Shown here: in pieces, positions 1 to 6,528 of the stretch
Numbering within the stretch: the stretch's first letter is position 1
How the letters are laid out: each line of letters starts with the position of its first letter
From: JBNKWA01 sp050299555
Lineage (GTDB): Bacteria > Pseudomonadota > Alphaproteobacteria > Rhodobacterales > Rhodobacteraceae
Assembly: GCA_050299555.1 (NCBI GenBank)
Contig: JBNKWA010000013.1
Span: forward strand, 1 to 27,619
DNA: 27,619 nucleotides
Direction of reading: 5' to 3'
The notes under the pieces: generated by a model
Seen by the model: the letters and a program-made list of their open reading frames with translations, nothing else
What the model was told of the DNA's origin: nothing
Databases searched by the model: none
Position numbers and translations under genes: made by a program

Positions 1-96
1 ATCGCCCCCATCGCCATGGAGGAACGCCTGCGCTTCGCCATCCGCGAAGGCGGCCGTACCGTCGGCGCCGGCGTCGTGTCGAAAATCATCGAGTAA
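1..96 (+). CDS. tuf: Elongation factor Tu, C-terminal end (partial)
   Basis: The window opens inside a reading frame that ends at TAA (94-96). It encodes 31 residues, and the tail GRTVGAGVVSKIIE is the highly conserved C-terminus of bacterial EF-Tu (beta-barrel domain 3). EF-Tu is the GTPase that delivers aminoacyl-tRNA to the ribosome. The upstream part of the gene, with the GTP-binding domain, lies outside the window. In many proteobacteria tuf is followed closely by tRNA-Trp and secE; here the tRNA lies about 3.6 kb downstream. The identification is firm. Whether this is tufA or tufB cannot be told from the fragment. Confidence 0.95.
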   Translation: MAPIAMEERLRFAIREGGRTVGAGVVSKIIE

Positions 97-120
97 CCGG
101 TCCCGAGGGCCGGCATACGG

Positions 121-154
121 GCGGCGGTCCCCCTGGGGGCCGCCGCTTTCGTTT
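121..154 (+). terminator. Intrinsic terminator after tuf
   Basis: GCGGCGG (121-127) pairs perfectly with CCGCCGC (140-146), with an inner C5/G5 stretch forming most of the loop side. A T-rich tail TTTCGTTT (147-154) follows. It lies 24 bases after the tuf stop codon, so it is well placed to end the tuf transcript. Confidence 0.8.
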
Positions 155-247
155 GCGCCCACCCGCCCACTCGCCGGTTCCTGACAGCAGGCTGTCAGCA
201 GGCCCGTGCCATGCCGCTGCCATCGCATCCGATGGGAGAAAGAGAGC

Positions 248-649
248 ATGGAAAAGAGATATCACGGCAGTTGCCATTGCGGCCGCGTCGCCTTCGAGGC
301 GGATATCGACCTCGCCCAGGGCACCGGCCGCTGCAACTGCAGCTACTGCGCCAAGACCCGCAACTGGTCCGCCATCATCCGGCCCGGCAAGCTGCGGCTG
401 CTCAAGGGCGAGGACGCGCTGTCGGGCTACAGCTTCGGCGAGGCGATGGTCTACAGGTTCTGCTCCCATTGCGGTGTTCGCGTCTTCGCCGATGGCGACG
501 TGCCCGAGCTCGGCGGCAAGTTCGTCTCGGTGCCGGTCAAGGTGCTTGACGATGCCACGCCCGAGGAGGTGATCGCCGCGCCGCTGCGCTGGTCTGACGG
601 GCTCGGCAACAACTGGCAGAACCCGCCGGCCGAAATCCGCCACCTCTGA
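248..649 (+). CDS. GFA-family (Mss4-like fold) zinc protein
   Basis: A 133-aa protein of the GFA family (named for glutathione-dependent formaldehyde-activating enzyme), which has a CENP-V/Mss4-like zinc fold. Visible motifs are GSCHCGRVAFEA near the N-terminus, a second cysteine group CNCSYCAKTRNW around residues 32-43, and FCSHCGVRVFA near residue 78. These cysteines are the usual zinc ligands. I chose the ATG at 248 over the in-frame ATG at 206 because GGGAGAAAGAG lies just upstream and the family starts right before the GSCHCG motif. Most GFA proteins do not have proven formaldehyde activity, so no substrate is claimed. It stands alone between the tuf terminator and the OmpA-like gene; no operon partner is evident. 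Confidence 0.85.
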   Translation: MEKRYHGSCHCGRVAFEADIDLAQGTGRCNCSYCAKTRNWSAIIRPGKLRLLKGEDALSGYSFGEAMVYRFCSHCGVRVFADGDVPELGGKFVSVPVKVLDDATPEEVIAAPLRWSDGLGNNWQNPPAEIRHL

Positions 650-797
650 GCGCCTCACGGCACTGTGGCCGCTGCGGCCGCTTTGTTGCGGCGGCTTGGC
701 GCCGGATCGCAATTCGTGACCCGGTCCCCACTTGCGACGGTGTCTTCCCGGCGCTTTGCTCCGCAGCGAACCGAAGCCGCGGACGGAGGATGCCGCC

Positions 798-2840
798 ATG
801 ACGATTCTGAAGGATGCGACCGCGCTGACCATGTCCCTGTCGCTTCTGGTACCGGGTGCGGCACCTCTCGCTGCGAAGGAACGGGGCGAGGTGCGGCTGG
901 CCCAGGCCGAGGTCGCTGCCTGCCCCGAACCGGGCGAAAAGCCGGCCAAGGGGATGAAGGAATGCCTCGCCGCCGATGGCAACCTGCTGACGATCAAGCA
1001 ATGGCGCCGACAGAATCGGGCCGCCGGCGCCGAGGAAGTGCCGGAGGGTGACGAGGCCCAGACCGACGAGACCCAGACCGACGAGGCCCCGGCCGACGAG
1101 ACCCCGGCCGACGAGACCCAGGCCGAGGCGGCCGCCCAGGAGGCGGCTCCCGCCGAGGAGGCCGCGCCTGAAGAGGCAGTCACCGAAGAGGCTCCAGCCG
1201 AAGAGGCGGCGCCCGAACAGGCGGTGACCGAAGAGGCTCCGGCCGAGGAAACTCCCGCCGAAACCGCAGCCGAGGAAACTCCCGCCGAAACCGCAGCCGA
1301 GGAGGCCCCCGCCGAAGAAGCACCGGCTGAACAGGCGGAGCAGCCGGCCGAGACGCCCGCGGAAGCCGTGGCCGAGGAGCAGCCGGTGCAGGAAGCCCCG
1401 GCGGAGCAGCCTGCCGAAGCGGTGACCGAAGAGGCTCCGGCCGAGGAAGCCATGCCCGAGGAAGCGGTGACCGAAGAGGCGCCGGCCGAAGAACTCCCGG
1501 CCGAAACCACGGCCGAGCAGGCCCCCGCCGAAGAAGCACCCGCCGAAGCACCGGCGGAACAGGCGGAGCAGCCGGCCGAGGCGCCCGCCGCGGCCACCGC
1601 CGAGGAAGCGGCGCCAGCCGAAGCCGTGACCGAAGCACCGGCGGCGGAACCCGAAGCCGCCCCCGAGCCGGCTGTCACCAGCACCGCGCCCGCGGAACCC
1701 GATGCCGACACCGTCGTCGTCGAGGAAGGCGCCGAGACGCCCCCGCTGGAGGACATCGTCACCGCGGCGCCGGCGGCGGCCGGCGAGGCCGAACAGGCCC
1801 CGGCCGCGGCACTCACCGACACCGGCGAGGCGTCGGCCCCGGCGCTGGTCGAGACCGAGACCGTCACCGAGGAGGCCGCGCCCAACTCGGCCCGCGACGA
1901 CCGCACCGAACGGGCCCGCGACCGCAAGGACGATCGCAAGCGGCTGTTGCAGATCCTCGGCGCGGCGGCGGTGGGGTTCGCGGTCGGCAAGGCGCTCGAT
2001 GGCGACCGCGAGGTGGTCGAGGATACCGGCGACCGGGTCATCACCCGCGACGACAGCGGCAACTACTACGTGCTCAAGGACGAGAACGTGCTCCTGCGCC
2101 AGCCGGGCAACAACGTGCGCACCGAAACCTTCCGCGACGGCTCCAGCCGCACGGTGGTGGAACGCGGCGACGGCAGCCAGGTGGTGACGATCCGCGACGC
2201 CGCCGGCTATGTCGTCCGCCGGGTTGCCGTGCAGCCGGATGGCAGTCAGGTGGTGCTGTTCGACGATACCAACGCGGCGCGGCAGCCGGCGCCGATCGTG
2301 GTGTCCGAGCTGCCACCGGCGCGCCAGGAAGTGGTGGAATATGGCCAGAGCGTCGACAACGAGGCACTGATCCGGGCACTTCTCGCCGCCAACCAGGGCC
2401 TCGCCGCCCAGGACCGGCGCTTCACCCTGCGCCAGGTGCGCGAGAATGTCGCCGTGCGCGACCTGATGCCCCGGGTCGATCTCGACGTGATCACCTTCGA
2501 TACCGGCTCGGCGGCGATCGACCCCACCCAGGCGCGGGCGCTGTCGTCGCTGGGCGAGGCGATGGCCGAGATCATCCGCCAGAACCCGCGCGAGCTGTTC
2601 CTGATCGAGGGCCATACCGATGCCGTCGGCTCGCCGACCTTGAACCTTGCGCTGAGCGACCGGCGGGCGGAATCGGTGGCGCTGGCGCTGACCGAATATT
2701 TCGGCGTGCCGCCCGAGAACCTGATCGTTCAGGGCTATGGCGAGCAGTTCCTCAAGATCCCGACCGAGGCGGCCGAGCGCGCCAACCGCCGTGCCGCGGT
2801 GCGCCGCATCACCCAGCTTGTGGAAACTGCCGCGAACTGA
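798..2840 (+). CDS. OmpA-family envelope protein with Glu/Ala/Pro-rich repeat region
   Basis: A 680-aa protein. The ATG at 798 follows GGAGGA (785-790), and the first ~27 residues form a short signal peptide ending near APLAA. Residues ~80-300 are a low-complexity stretch built from APAEE, AVTEE and TPAET units, very acidic and rich in Ala and Pro. At ~373-399 a basic segment RDRKDDRKR is followed by a short Gly/Ala hydrophobic stretch LLQILGAAAVGFAVG. A beta-rich middle region contains DGSSRTVV- and DGSQVV-like units. Residues ~560-675 are an OmpA C-terminal domain, with TFDTGSAAI, IEGHTDAVGS and LSDRRAESV, the peptidoglycan-binding signature. Inferred role: a periplasmic or outer-membrane-linked protein anchored to peptidoglycan, with a long flexible acidic spacer. 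There is no obvious N-terminal OmpA beta-barrel. Confidence 0.85.
   Translation: MTILKDATALTMSLSLLVPGAAPLAAKERGEVRLAQAEVAACPEPGEKPAKGMKECLAADGNLLTIKQWRRQNRAAGAEEVPEGDEAQTDETQTDEAPADETPADETQAEAAAQEAAPAEEAAPEEAVTEEAPAEEAAPEQAVTEEAPAEETPAETAAEETPAETAAEEAPAEEAPAEQAEQPAETPAEAVAEEQPVQEAPAEQPAEAVTEEAPAEEAMPEEAVTEEAPAEELPAETTAEQAPAEEAPAEAPAEQAEQPAEAPAAATAEEAAPAEAVTEAPAAEPEAAPEPAVTSTAPAEPDADTVVVEEGAETPPLEDIVTAAPAAAGEAEQAPAAALTDTGEASAPALVETETVTEEAAPNSARDDRTERARDRKDDRKRLLQILGAAAVGFAVGKALDGDREVVEDTGDRVITRDDSGNYYVLKDENVLLRQPGNNVRTETFRDGSSRTVVERGDGSQVVTIRDAAGYVVRRVAVQPDGSQVVLFDDTNAARQPAPIVVSELPPARQEVVEYGQSVDNEALIRALLAANQGLAAQDRRFTLRQVRENVAVRDLMPRVDLDVITFDTGSAAIDPTQARALSSLGEAMAEIIRQNPRELFLIEGHTDAVGSPTLNLALSDRRAESVALALTEYFGVPPENLIVQGYGEQFLKIPTEAAERANRRAAVRRITQLVETAAN
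1036..1700 (+). repeat. Degenerate in-frame Glu/Ala/Pro repeats inside the OmpA-like gene
   Basis: The coding DNA here consists of short related units. A perfect 27-bp tandem duplication occupies 1248-1274 and 1275-1301, beginning GAAACTCCCGCC. A unit beginning GCGGTGACCGAAGAGGC recurs at 1219, 1419 and 1464, with a variant at 1176. All units keep the reading frame, so length change by recombination or slippage would add or remove whole peptide units. The period is irregular, which suggests repeated duplication and divergence. Confidence 0.75.
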
Positions 2841-2854
2841 ACCAACCTTCCCCC

Positions 2855-2879
2855 GGGGAAAGGGCGGCCGGTTTTCCCC
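2855..2879 (+). terminator. Possible terminator hairpin after the OmpA-like gene
   Basis: GGGGAAA (2855-2861) can pair with TTTCCCC (2873-2879) across an 11-base loop, starting 15 bases after the OmpA-like stop codon. An alternative pairing is GGCCGG with the CCGGCC just downstream. No clean U-run follows, so this is a weak terminator call. Confidence 0.35.
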
Positions 2880-2940
2880 TGATGCCGGCCCCCCTTACGG
2901 CGCACCATGCCAGCGCTCGGTAACGGCATGGGAGCCACAG

Positions 2941-3600
2941 ATGGACCGAATGGTTCGGGGAATGCACGGCATCCTCGACGACCTCTTGACCGCGGGACTG
3001 CAACGGGTCCTGCGGGTCGGCACCCACCCGGGTGGCTACGGCGCGATGGGTCCGGCCGCGATCGGCGGGGCGGCCACGACGGTGCTGGAGCTGCTGTTTG
3101 CCAGCCGCGGCGGCGGCAAGGGCGACGGGCAGGCCGCCGGGATCGCCCCGGGCGGGCTGAGCGCGCTCGGAAGGCTTGCCTGGGATAGCTGGTGGAAGCG
3201 GGCCGGCACGCCCGGCGACGAGCCGGCGATCCAGGACCTGACCGGCGAGGCGGCCGACCGCCGGGCCACCGGCATCGCCGTGGCGCTGATCGCGGCGGCC
3301 AAGTGCGGCGGCCACATCGACGCGGCGCAGCGGGCGGCCATCGAACGGCATCTTGCGGGACTGCCCGAGGCGGTGCGGGCGGCGCTGGCCGCCGAACTGA
3401 TCCGGCCGCTCGATGTCTCGGACGTGGCCCGCCACGCCGACAGCGAACAGGCGGCGCGGGAACTTTACGCGGTCTCGGCGATGATCTGCGGCGACGACGA
3501 TCCGCACGGCCGCGAATGGCTGGCGGTGCTGGCGACCATGCTGCGACTGCCGACGCCGGTGCGCGAGGAGATCGAGGCGGAGCTGCGTTCCGCTCGATGA
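2941..3600 (+). CDS. DUF533 / TerB-like family protein (YebE-like)
   Basis: A 219-aa protein. The glycine-rich N-terminal half ends in GLSALGRLAWDSWWKR, the usual DUF533 run-in. The C-terminal ~110 residues form a TerB-like helical domain: ALIAAAKCGGHIDAAQ near residue 118, then a region matching the family pattern of PLD-V, D-E-AARELYAVSAMI and E-WLAVLATMLRL. E. coli YebE is the best-known relative and its biochemical role is unknown. The ATG at 2941 is preceded by GGGAG; an in-frame ATG at 2962 is a possible alternative. A membrane-associated location is often predicted for the Gly/Ala-rich half, but that is not clear here. The gene is codirectional with the OmpA-like gene, about 100 bases downstream, and may or may not be cotranscribed. 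Confidence 0.8.
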   Translation: MDRMVRGMHGILDDLLTAGLQRVLRVGTHPGGYGAMGPAAIGGAATTVLELLFASRGGGKGDGQAAGIAPGGLSALGRLAWDSWWKRAGTPGDEPAIQDLTGEAADRRATGIAVALIAAAKCGGHIDAAQRAAIERHLAGLPEAVRAALAAELIRPLDVSDVARHADSEQAARELYAVSAMICGDDDPHGREWLAVLATMLRLPTPVREEIEAELRSAR

Positions 3601-3659
3601 AGGCGCGGCGTCCGTACCGGTGGGGGTGGCGGGCGTCGTCGGTCGGGCAATGCCGGGCC

Positions 3660-3688
3660 TTGATCTTGGTCCGCAACGGCTCTATGCC
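3660..3688 (+). promoter_or_regulatory. Candidate promoter for tRNA-Trp
   Basis: TTGATC (3660-3665) is a plausible -35 element. TATGCC (3683-3688), with a 17-base spacer, is a plausible -10. This would start transcription about 6-8 bases before the tRNA 5' end at 3701. The -10 match is weak and the call rests mainly on position. Confidence 0.35.
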
Positions 3689-3700
3689 GTCGCCCGGCCT

Positions 3701-3776
3701 AGGGGTATAGCTCAGTTGGTAGAGCGACGGTCTCCAAAACCGTAGGTCGCGGGTTCGAGCCCTGCTGCCCCTGCCA
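3701..3776 (+). tRNA. trpT: tRNA-Trp (anticodon CCA)
   Basis: A 76-nt cloverleaf with an encoded CCA end. The acceptor arm AGGGGTA pairs with TGCCCCT (one G-T pair). The D arm is GCTCAGTTGGTAGAGC. The anticodon stem ACGGT/ACCGT encloses the 7-base loop CTCCAAA, with CCA at 3734-3736. The T arm is GCGGGTTCGAGCCCTGC. The anticodon CCA reads UGG, hence tryptophan. tRNA-Trp commonly lies between tuf and secE in proteobacteria; here other genes separate it from both. Confidence 0.97.
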
Positions 3777-3844
3777 CGACCCCAAGGCTGTCACCACGCT
3801 GCCGCGCCCGGCCACGTGCCGCCGGACCAGCAGGGCGAGGCGCG

Positions 3845-4570
3845 TCAGCCCCGCACGGCGCCCGGCATGCCCCGACCCCGGGTCCGGCGCCACCAGAGCA
3901 TCGAGCCAAGTGCGACGGCAAGCGGCAGCCCGCCGGCCGGAAGCGGAATTTCCGCGACCGAGAAATTCGCCTCGCCAAGCGCGCCGCCGGCAAAAAAGGA
4001 CCAGGCCGTGAAGTCACCTTCGGGATTCGTGAGAGGGCGGAATTCGCTGAGATCAAAGTGGTATGACTTGCCGTCCCCAAACAGGTTCAGCGCGTACGGC
4101 ACGTCGTAGACGAAGTACATGAAGGTGACATTGCCGGAAGAGTCGGTGTCAACCTGAGCACACAGTTCGCCCCCACAGAAGCCACCGAACGCGGCTTCGG
4201 TCCAGTGGAAGAATGTAAGCTGCCAGCCCAAACCACCGTCGATGAAGATCTCCAACTGGTTCGGCATCGCGCTCTGAAAGGCCCCGAGTGGAGGCAGATC
4301 AGGGAAGAGGTGCGTCTGGCTGTACTCGTAGGCTGATCCTGCGCCACCCCCGAAATTATAGTGCGCCTGCCCGAAATAGTCCGATTCCAGGACGAACTTG
4401 AACACGAATGAACATTGCACATCGATTGGCTTGACGTCTCGTAGGCAGGTTCCCTCGTCTGCGATCCTGTACTCGTATGTGGTCGCTTCGGCGCCCGTTG
4501 GCGCCAGGGCCAGCCCGGCTGCAAGAATGGCGCACCTAAAGATAGCCCGTGCAATCGTTGAAAATGTCAT
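3845..4570 (-). CDS. Secreted protein with VPLPA-CTERM-like sorting signal
   Basis: A 241-aa protein. Residues 1-29 are a signal peptide (basic start, ILAAGLALAPTGAEA). Residues ~30-205 form an extracytoplasmic region of unknown function with four cysteines (about 42, 53, 132 and 137) and many aromatics. The C-terminus has IPLPA (208-212), a hydrophobic helix (213-227), then RR and a basic tail. This is the layout of the VPLPA-CTERM class of exosortase sorting signals, common in Rhodobacteraceae. The basic tail, about 14 residues, is longer than usual. I chose the start at 4570 because GGGGGCAGC lies immediately upstream and the signal peptide follows; 37 upstream in-frame codons are excluded. 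No exosortase is encoded in the window. The gene faces the tRNA, and its DNA is visibly less GC-rich than its neighbours, which suggests transfer or weak codon selection. Confidence 0.75.
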   Translation of the reverse strand: MTFSTIARAIFRCAILAAGLALAPTGAEATTYEYRIADEGTCLRDVKPIDVQCSFVFKFVLESDYFGQAHYNFGGGAGSAYEYSQTHLFPDLPPLGAFQSAMPNQLEIFIDGGLGWQLTFFHWTEAAFGGFCGGELCAQVDTDSSGNVTFMYFVYDVPYALNLFGDGKSYHFDLSEFRPLTNPEGDFTAWSFFAGGALGEANFSVAEIPLPAGGLPLAVALGSMLWWRRTRGRGMPGAVRG

Positions 4571-4719
4571 GCTGCCCCCAAATACCTGGCTCAGATCCAC
4601 TGCGGGCAAGTTTACCACGCAAGGCCGCAATGGCACGAAGAACTTGGTGGCGGCGCGCCGGTCGCTGGTCTTGCCCGGCAAGCTGACGCCCCGGTGCTGC
4701 CGTTGGAAGGGAGGCGAAG

Positions 4720-4956
4720 ATGACGGACGGGCAGAAGGAGATCGTCAGGATCCAGGCCGCGTATCTCAACGGCATGGCGCTGGTCTTGTTCGGCATCGGT
4801 GTGGTGTCGCCGCTGGTGGCCTGGTCGCTGCAGCCGCACGGGGCAGGCGACTGGCCCCGCATGCTGACCCTGATGGTGACCAGCGTGCTGGCATTCGTCG
4901 GCAGCTGGCAACTGCATCTCAGGACCTACCGGGTGCTCTCCCGGCTCGACGGTTGA
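4720..4956 (+). CDS. Small two-helix membrane protein, unknown function
   Basis: A 78-aa protein starting at an ATG preceded by GGAAGGGAGG. Two hydrophobic segments are visible, at residues ~16-36 (LNGMALVLFGIGVVSPLVAW) and ~48-64 (MLTLMVTSVLAFVGSW), joined by a short polar loop. The basic C-terminal tail LRTYRVLSRLDG suggests that the C-terminus is cytoplasmic. I do not recognise a family. It ends 7 bases before the DksA-like gene, so the two probably form a two-gene unit. Confidence 0.65.
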   Translation: MTDGQKEIVRIQAAYLNGMALVLFGIGVVSPLVAWSLQPHGAGDWPRMLTLMVTSVLAFVGSWQLHLRTYRVLSRLDG

Positions 4957-4963
4957 GACCGGC

Positions 4964-5293
4964 ATGCCGGACGACTTCAGGGCCGTGATCGCCAGCCGTC
5001 TCGACCAGCTCGACGCCGAGGACGCCGCCGGCCGCGGCGACCGCGCCCCGGTGACGCTCGACCAGCAATCCGTGGGCCGGCTGTCGCGCATGGACGCGAT
5101 GCAGCGCCAGGCCATGGCCGAGGCCCAGCAGCGCCGGCGCCAGCAGGAAAGGGCGCGGCTGCAGGCGGCGCTGAAGCGCCTCGACGCCGGTGAGTTCGGC
5201 TACTGCCTGCGCTGCGGCGACGAGATCGAGCCCGAGCGGCTGGCCACCGATCCCGCCATCGCCGTCTGCATGACCTGCATGAAGGGCGGCTGA
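4964..5293 (+). CDS. Short DksA/TraR-family C4 zinc-finger protein
   Basis: A 109-aa protein. Residues ~1-75 form a charged coiled-coil-like region containing LDQQSVGRLSRMDAMQRQAMA, typical of the short TraR-like branch. A C4 zinc finger follows: C81-LR-C84 and C102-MT-C105, with GDEIEPERL between the pairs. Full-length DksA (about 150 aa) reaches into the RNA polymerase secondary channel to modulate initiation with ppGpp; short family members are usually related regulators of uncertain target. The ATG at 4964 follows the upstream stop at 4956 with only a weak ribosome binding site, which suggests translational coupling to the small membrane protein. It lies only 0.9 kb before secE, but on a separate unit from the RNA polymerase genes. 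Confidence 0.82.
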   Translation: MPDDFRAVIASRLDQLDAEDAAGRGDRAPVTLDQQSVGRLSRMDAMQRQAMAEAQQRRRQQERARLQAALKRLDAGEFGYCLRCGDEIEPERLATDPAIAVCMTCMKGG

Positions 5294-5296
5294 GGC

Positions 5297-6025
5297 CTAC
5301 ATGTTGCTCCAGCCGCCATCGATGGCGATGGCCTGGCCGCTCATGAAGGCGCTTTCGTCCGAGGCGAGGTAGACGCCCAGCTCGGCGATCTCCTCGGCGG
5401 TGCCGAGCCGCCCCATGGGCTGGCGCTGGGTGAAGGCGTCGCGGGCGGCGGCATAGTCGCCGGTGGCCTCCAGCCGCCCCCGCAGCGACGGCGTGTCGAC
5501 GGTGCCGGGGCAGATGGCGTTGCAGCGGATGCCGCTGGTCACGTAGTCGGCGGCGATCGACTTCATCAGCCCGATCAGCGCCGCCTTCGAGGCGCCATAG
5601 GCGCAGCGGTTGGGGACCCCGACGATCGAGGAGGCCACCGAGGCCACCATGATGACCGAACCGCCGCCATTGGCGATCATCGCCGGCAACAGCGCCCGGG
5701 TGACGTTGTAGCCACCGGTCGCATTCAGGGCCAGCGCCCGGTCCCAGTCGGCGTCGCTGCCGTCCAGCAGGCTGCCGTTCGGCACCATGCCGGCACAGTT
5801 GAACAGCACGTCGAAGGCGACCGTGTCCTTGGCCAGCGCCGCCACCGCGCCGCGGTCGGTGACGTCCAGAACCCGGGTCTCGCCGCCCAGCGCATGCAGG
5901 CCGTCGGCGTCGATGTCGGTGGCCAGCACGGTCGCGCCTTCGCGCCGCATGGCGATGACCGTCGCCTTGCCGATGCCGGCCGCCGCCGCCGTCACCAGTA
6001 CCCGCTTGCCCTTCAGCCGTGCCAT
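5297..6025 (-). CDS. SDR-family dehydrogenase, DHRS6/BDH2-like
   Basis: A 242-aa classical short-chain dehydrogenase. The NAD-binding motif is TAAAAGIG (12-19), with D37 at the end of beta-2, which favours NAD over NADP. NCAG lies at 76-79, and the catalytic set is N101, S129, Y143 and K147. NRCAYGASKAALIGL and IRCNAICPGTVDTPS closely match the DHRS6/BDH2 subgroup, which has been described as cytosolic (R)-3-hydroxybutyrate dehydrogenase and later as a 4-oxoproline reductase; related bacterial enzymes act on deoxy-sugar acids. The substrate is therefore open. It is convergent with the DksA-like gene, with only 3 bases between the stops, and divergent from secE. GGGGGAAAC precedes the start codon. 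Confidence 0.85.
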   Translation of the reverse strand: MARLKGKRVLVTAAAAGIGKATVIAMRREGATVLATDIDADGLHALGGETRVLDVTDRGAVAALAKDTVAFDVLFNCAGMVPNGSLLDGSDADWDRALALNATGGYNVTRALLPAMIANGGGSVIMVASVASSIVGVPNRCAYGASKAALIGLMKSIAADYVTSGIRCNAICPGTVDTPSLRGRLEATGDYAAARDAFTQRQPMGRLGTAEEIAELGVYLASDESAFMSGQAIAIDGGWSNM

Positions 6026-6043
6026 GCCGTTTCCCCCGATGCG

Positions 6044-6066
6044 TTGCTTGCGCCCGGGATAAGCAA
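6044..6066 (-). promoter_or_regulatory. Inverted repeat upstream of the SDR gene
   Basis: TTGCTT (6044-6049) and AAGCAA (6061-6066) form a perfect inverted repeat with an 11-base spacer, 19 bases before the SDR start codon on the minus strand. Its size and position fit an operator, but the arms are short and chance cannot be excluded. Confidence 0.3.
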
Positions 6067-6169
6067 AACCGCGGCCGGCCGCATCCGGAAAATCGCCGGC
6101 GGCCGAAGCGGGGTTGCGCCGTGGCGGCCGTCGGCCTATGTGAGCGCCCGACAGCCCGGGAGTCGCGCG

Positions 6170-6364
6170 ATGGCCACCAACCCATTCCAGTTCGCCCAGC
6201 AGGTGCGGTCCGAGACGGCAAAGGTCGTCTGGCCCGGCCGGCGCGAGGTGACGCTTACCACGATCATGGTCTTCGCGCTGTCGGCACTGGCGGCGACATT
6301 CTTCTTCCTGGTGGATCTGGTCATCCGCTTCGGACTGGAGTTAATTCTCGGTGTCGTGGGTTGA
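6170..6364 (+). CDS. secE: Preprotein translocase subunit SecE
   Basis: A 64-aa protein: MATNPFQFAQQVRSETAKVV, then VWPGRREVTLTT, then one transmembrane helix (about 30-58: IMVFALSALAATFFFLVDLVI). This is the short single-helix SecE of alphaproteobacteria. SecE clamps the SecY pore in the inner membrane. The amphipathic stretch with VWPGRREV is the conserved surface helix. The ATG at 6170 is preceded by GGGAG; more than 90 in-frame upstream codons are excluded because they overlap the SDR gene and lack SecE features. It is the first gene of the secE-nusG-rpl-rpo cluster. Confidence 0.95.
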   Translation: MATNPFQFAQQVRSETAKVVWPGRREVTLTTIMVFALSALAATFFFLVDLVIRFGLELILGVVG

Positions 6365-6411
6365 TTTCCCCCATTTGCGGCGCTAAATGCAGCCATCCTC
6401 CGAAATGAGCG

Positions 6412-6440
6412 GCGCGCGGGCGATTCGCGAGCGCGCTTTT
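6412..6440 (+). terminator. Attenuator-like hairpin between secE and nusG
   Basis: GCGCGC (6412-6417) pairs with GCGCGC (6431-6436). An inner GCG/CGC stem caps it with an ATT loop, and TTTTGCTTGTTT follows from 6437. This has the shape of an intrinsic terminator, sitting 48 bases after the secE stop and about 90 before nusG. It could set the secE:nusG ratio, or imply an internal nusG promoter in the remaining spacer. Confidence 0.55.
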
Positions 6441-6528
6441 GCTTGTTTGGGTGGCAAGCGGGCGTAAGGCCCGTAGAGACAGGCAGTACCGGCCGGCCAG
6501 CGGCCCAGGATCGAGGTTGCGAGCGGAC

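Noticed and set aside
86..2615. Minus-strand frames with Ser/Ala/Gly-rich repeats opposite the OmpA-like gene
   Set aside because: The repeats are the complement of the Glu/Ala/Pro coding repeats; the plus strand carries the signal peptide, the OmpA domain and a ribosome binding site.
3701..4570. Integration island at the tRNA-Trp 3' end
   Set aside because: I looked for a second copy of the tRNA 3' end, an integrase or a transposase and found none in the window. The AT-richer gene alone does not prove an island.
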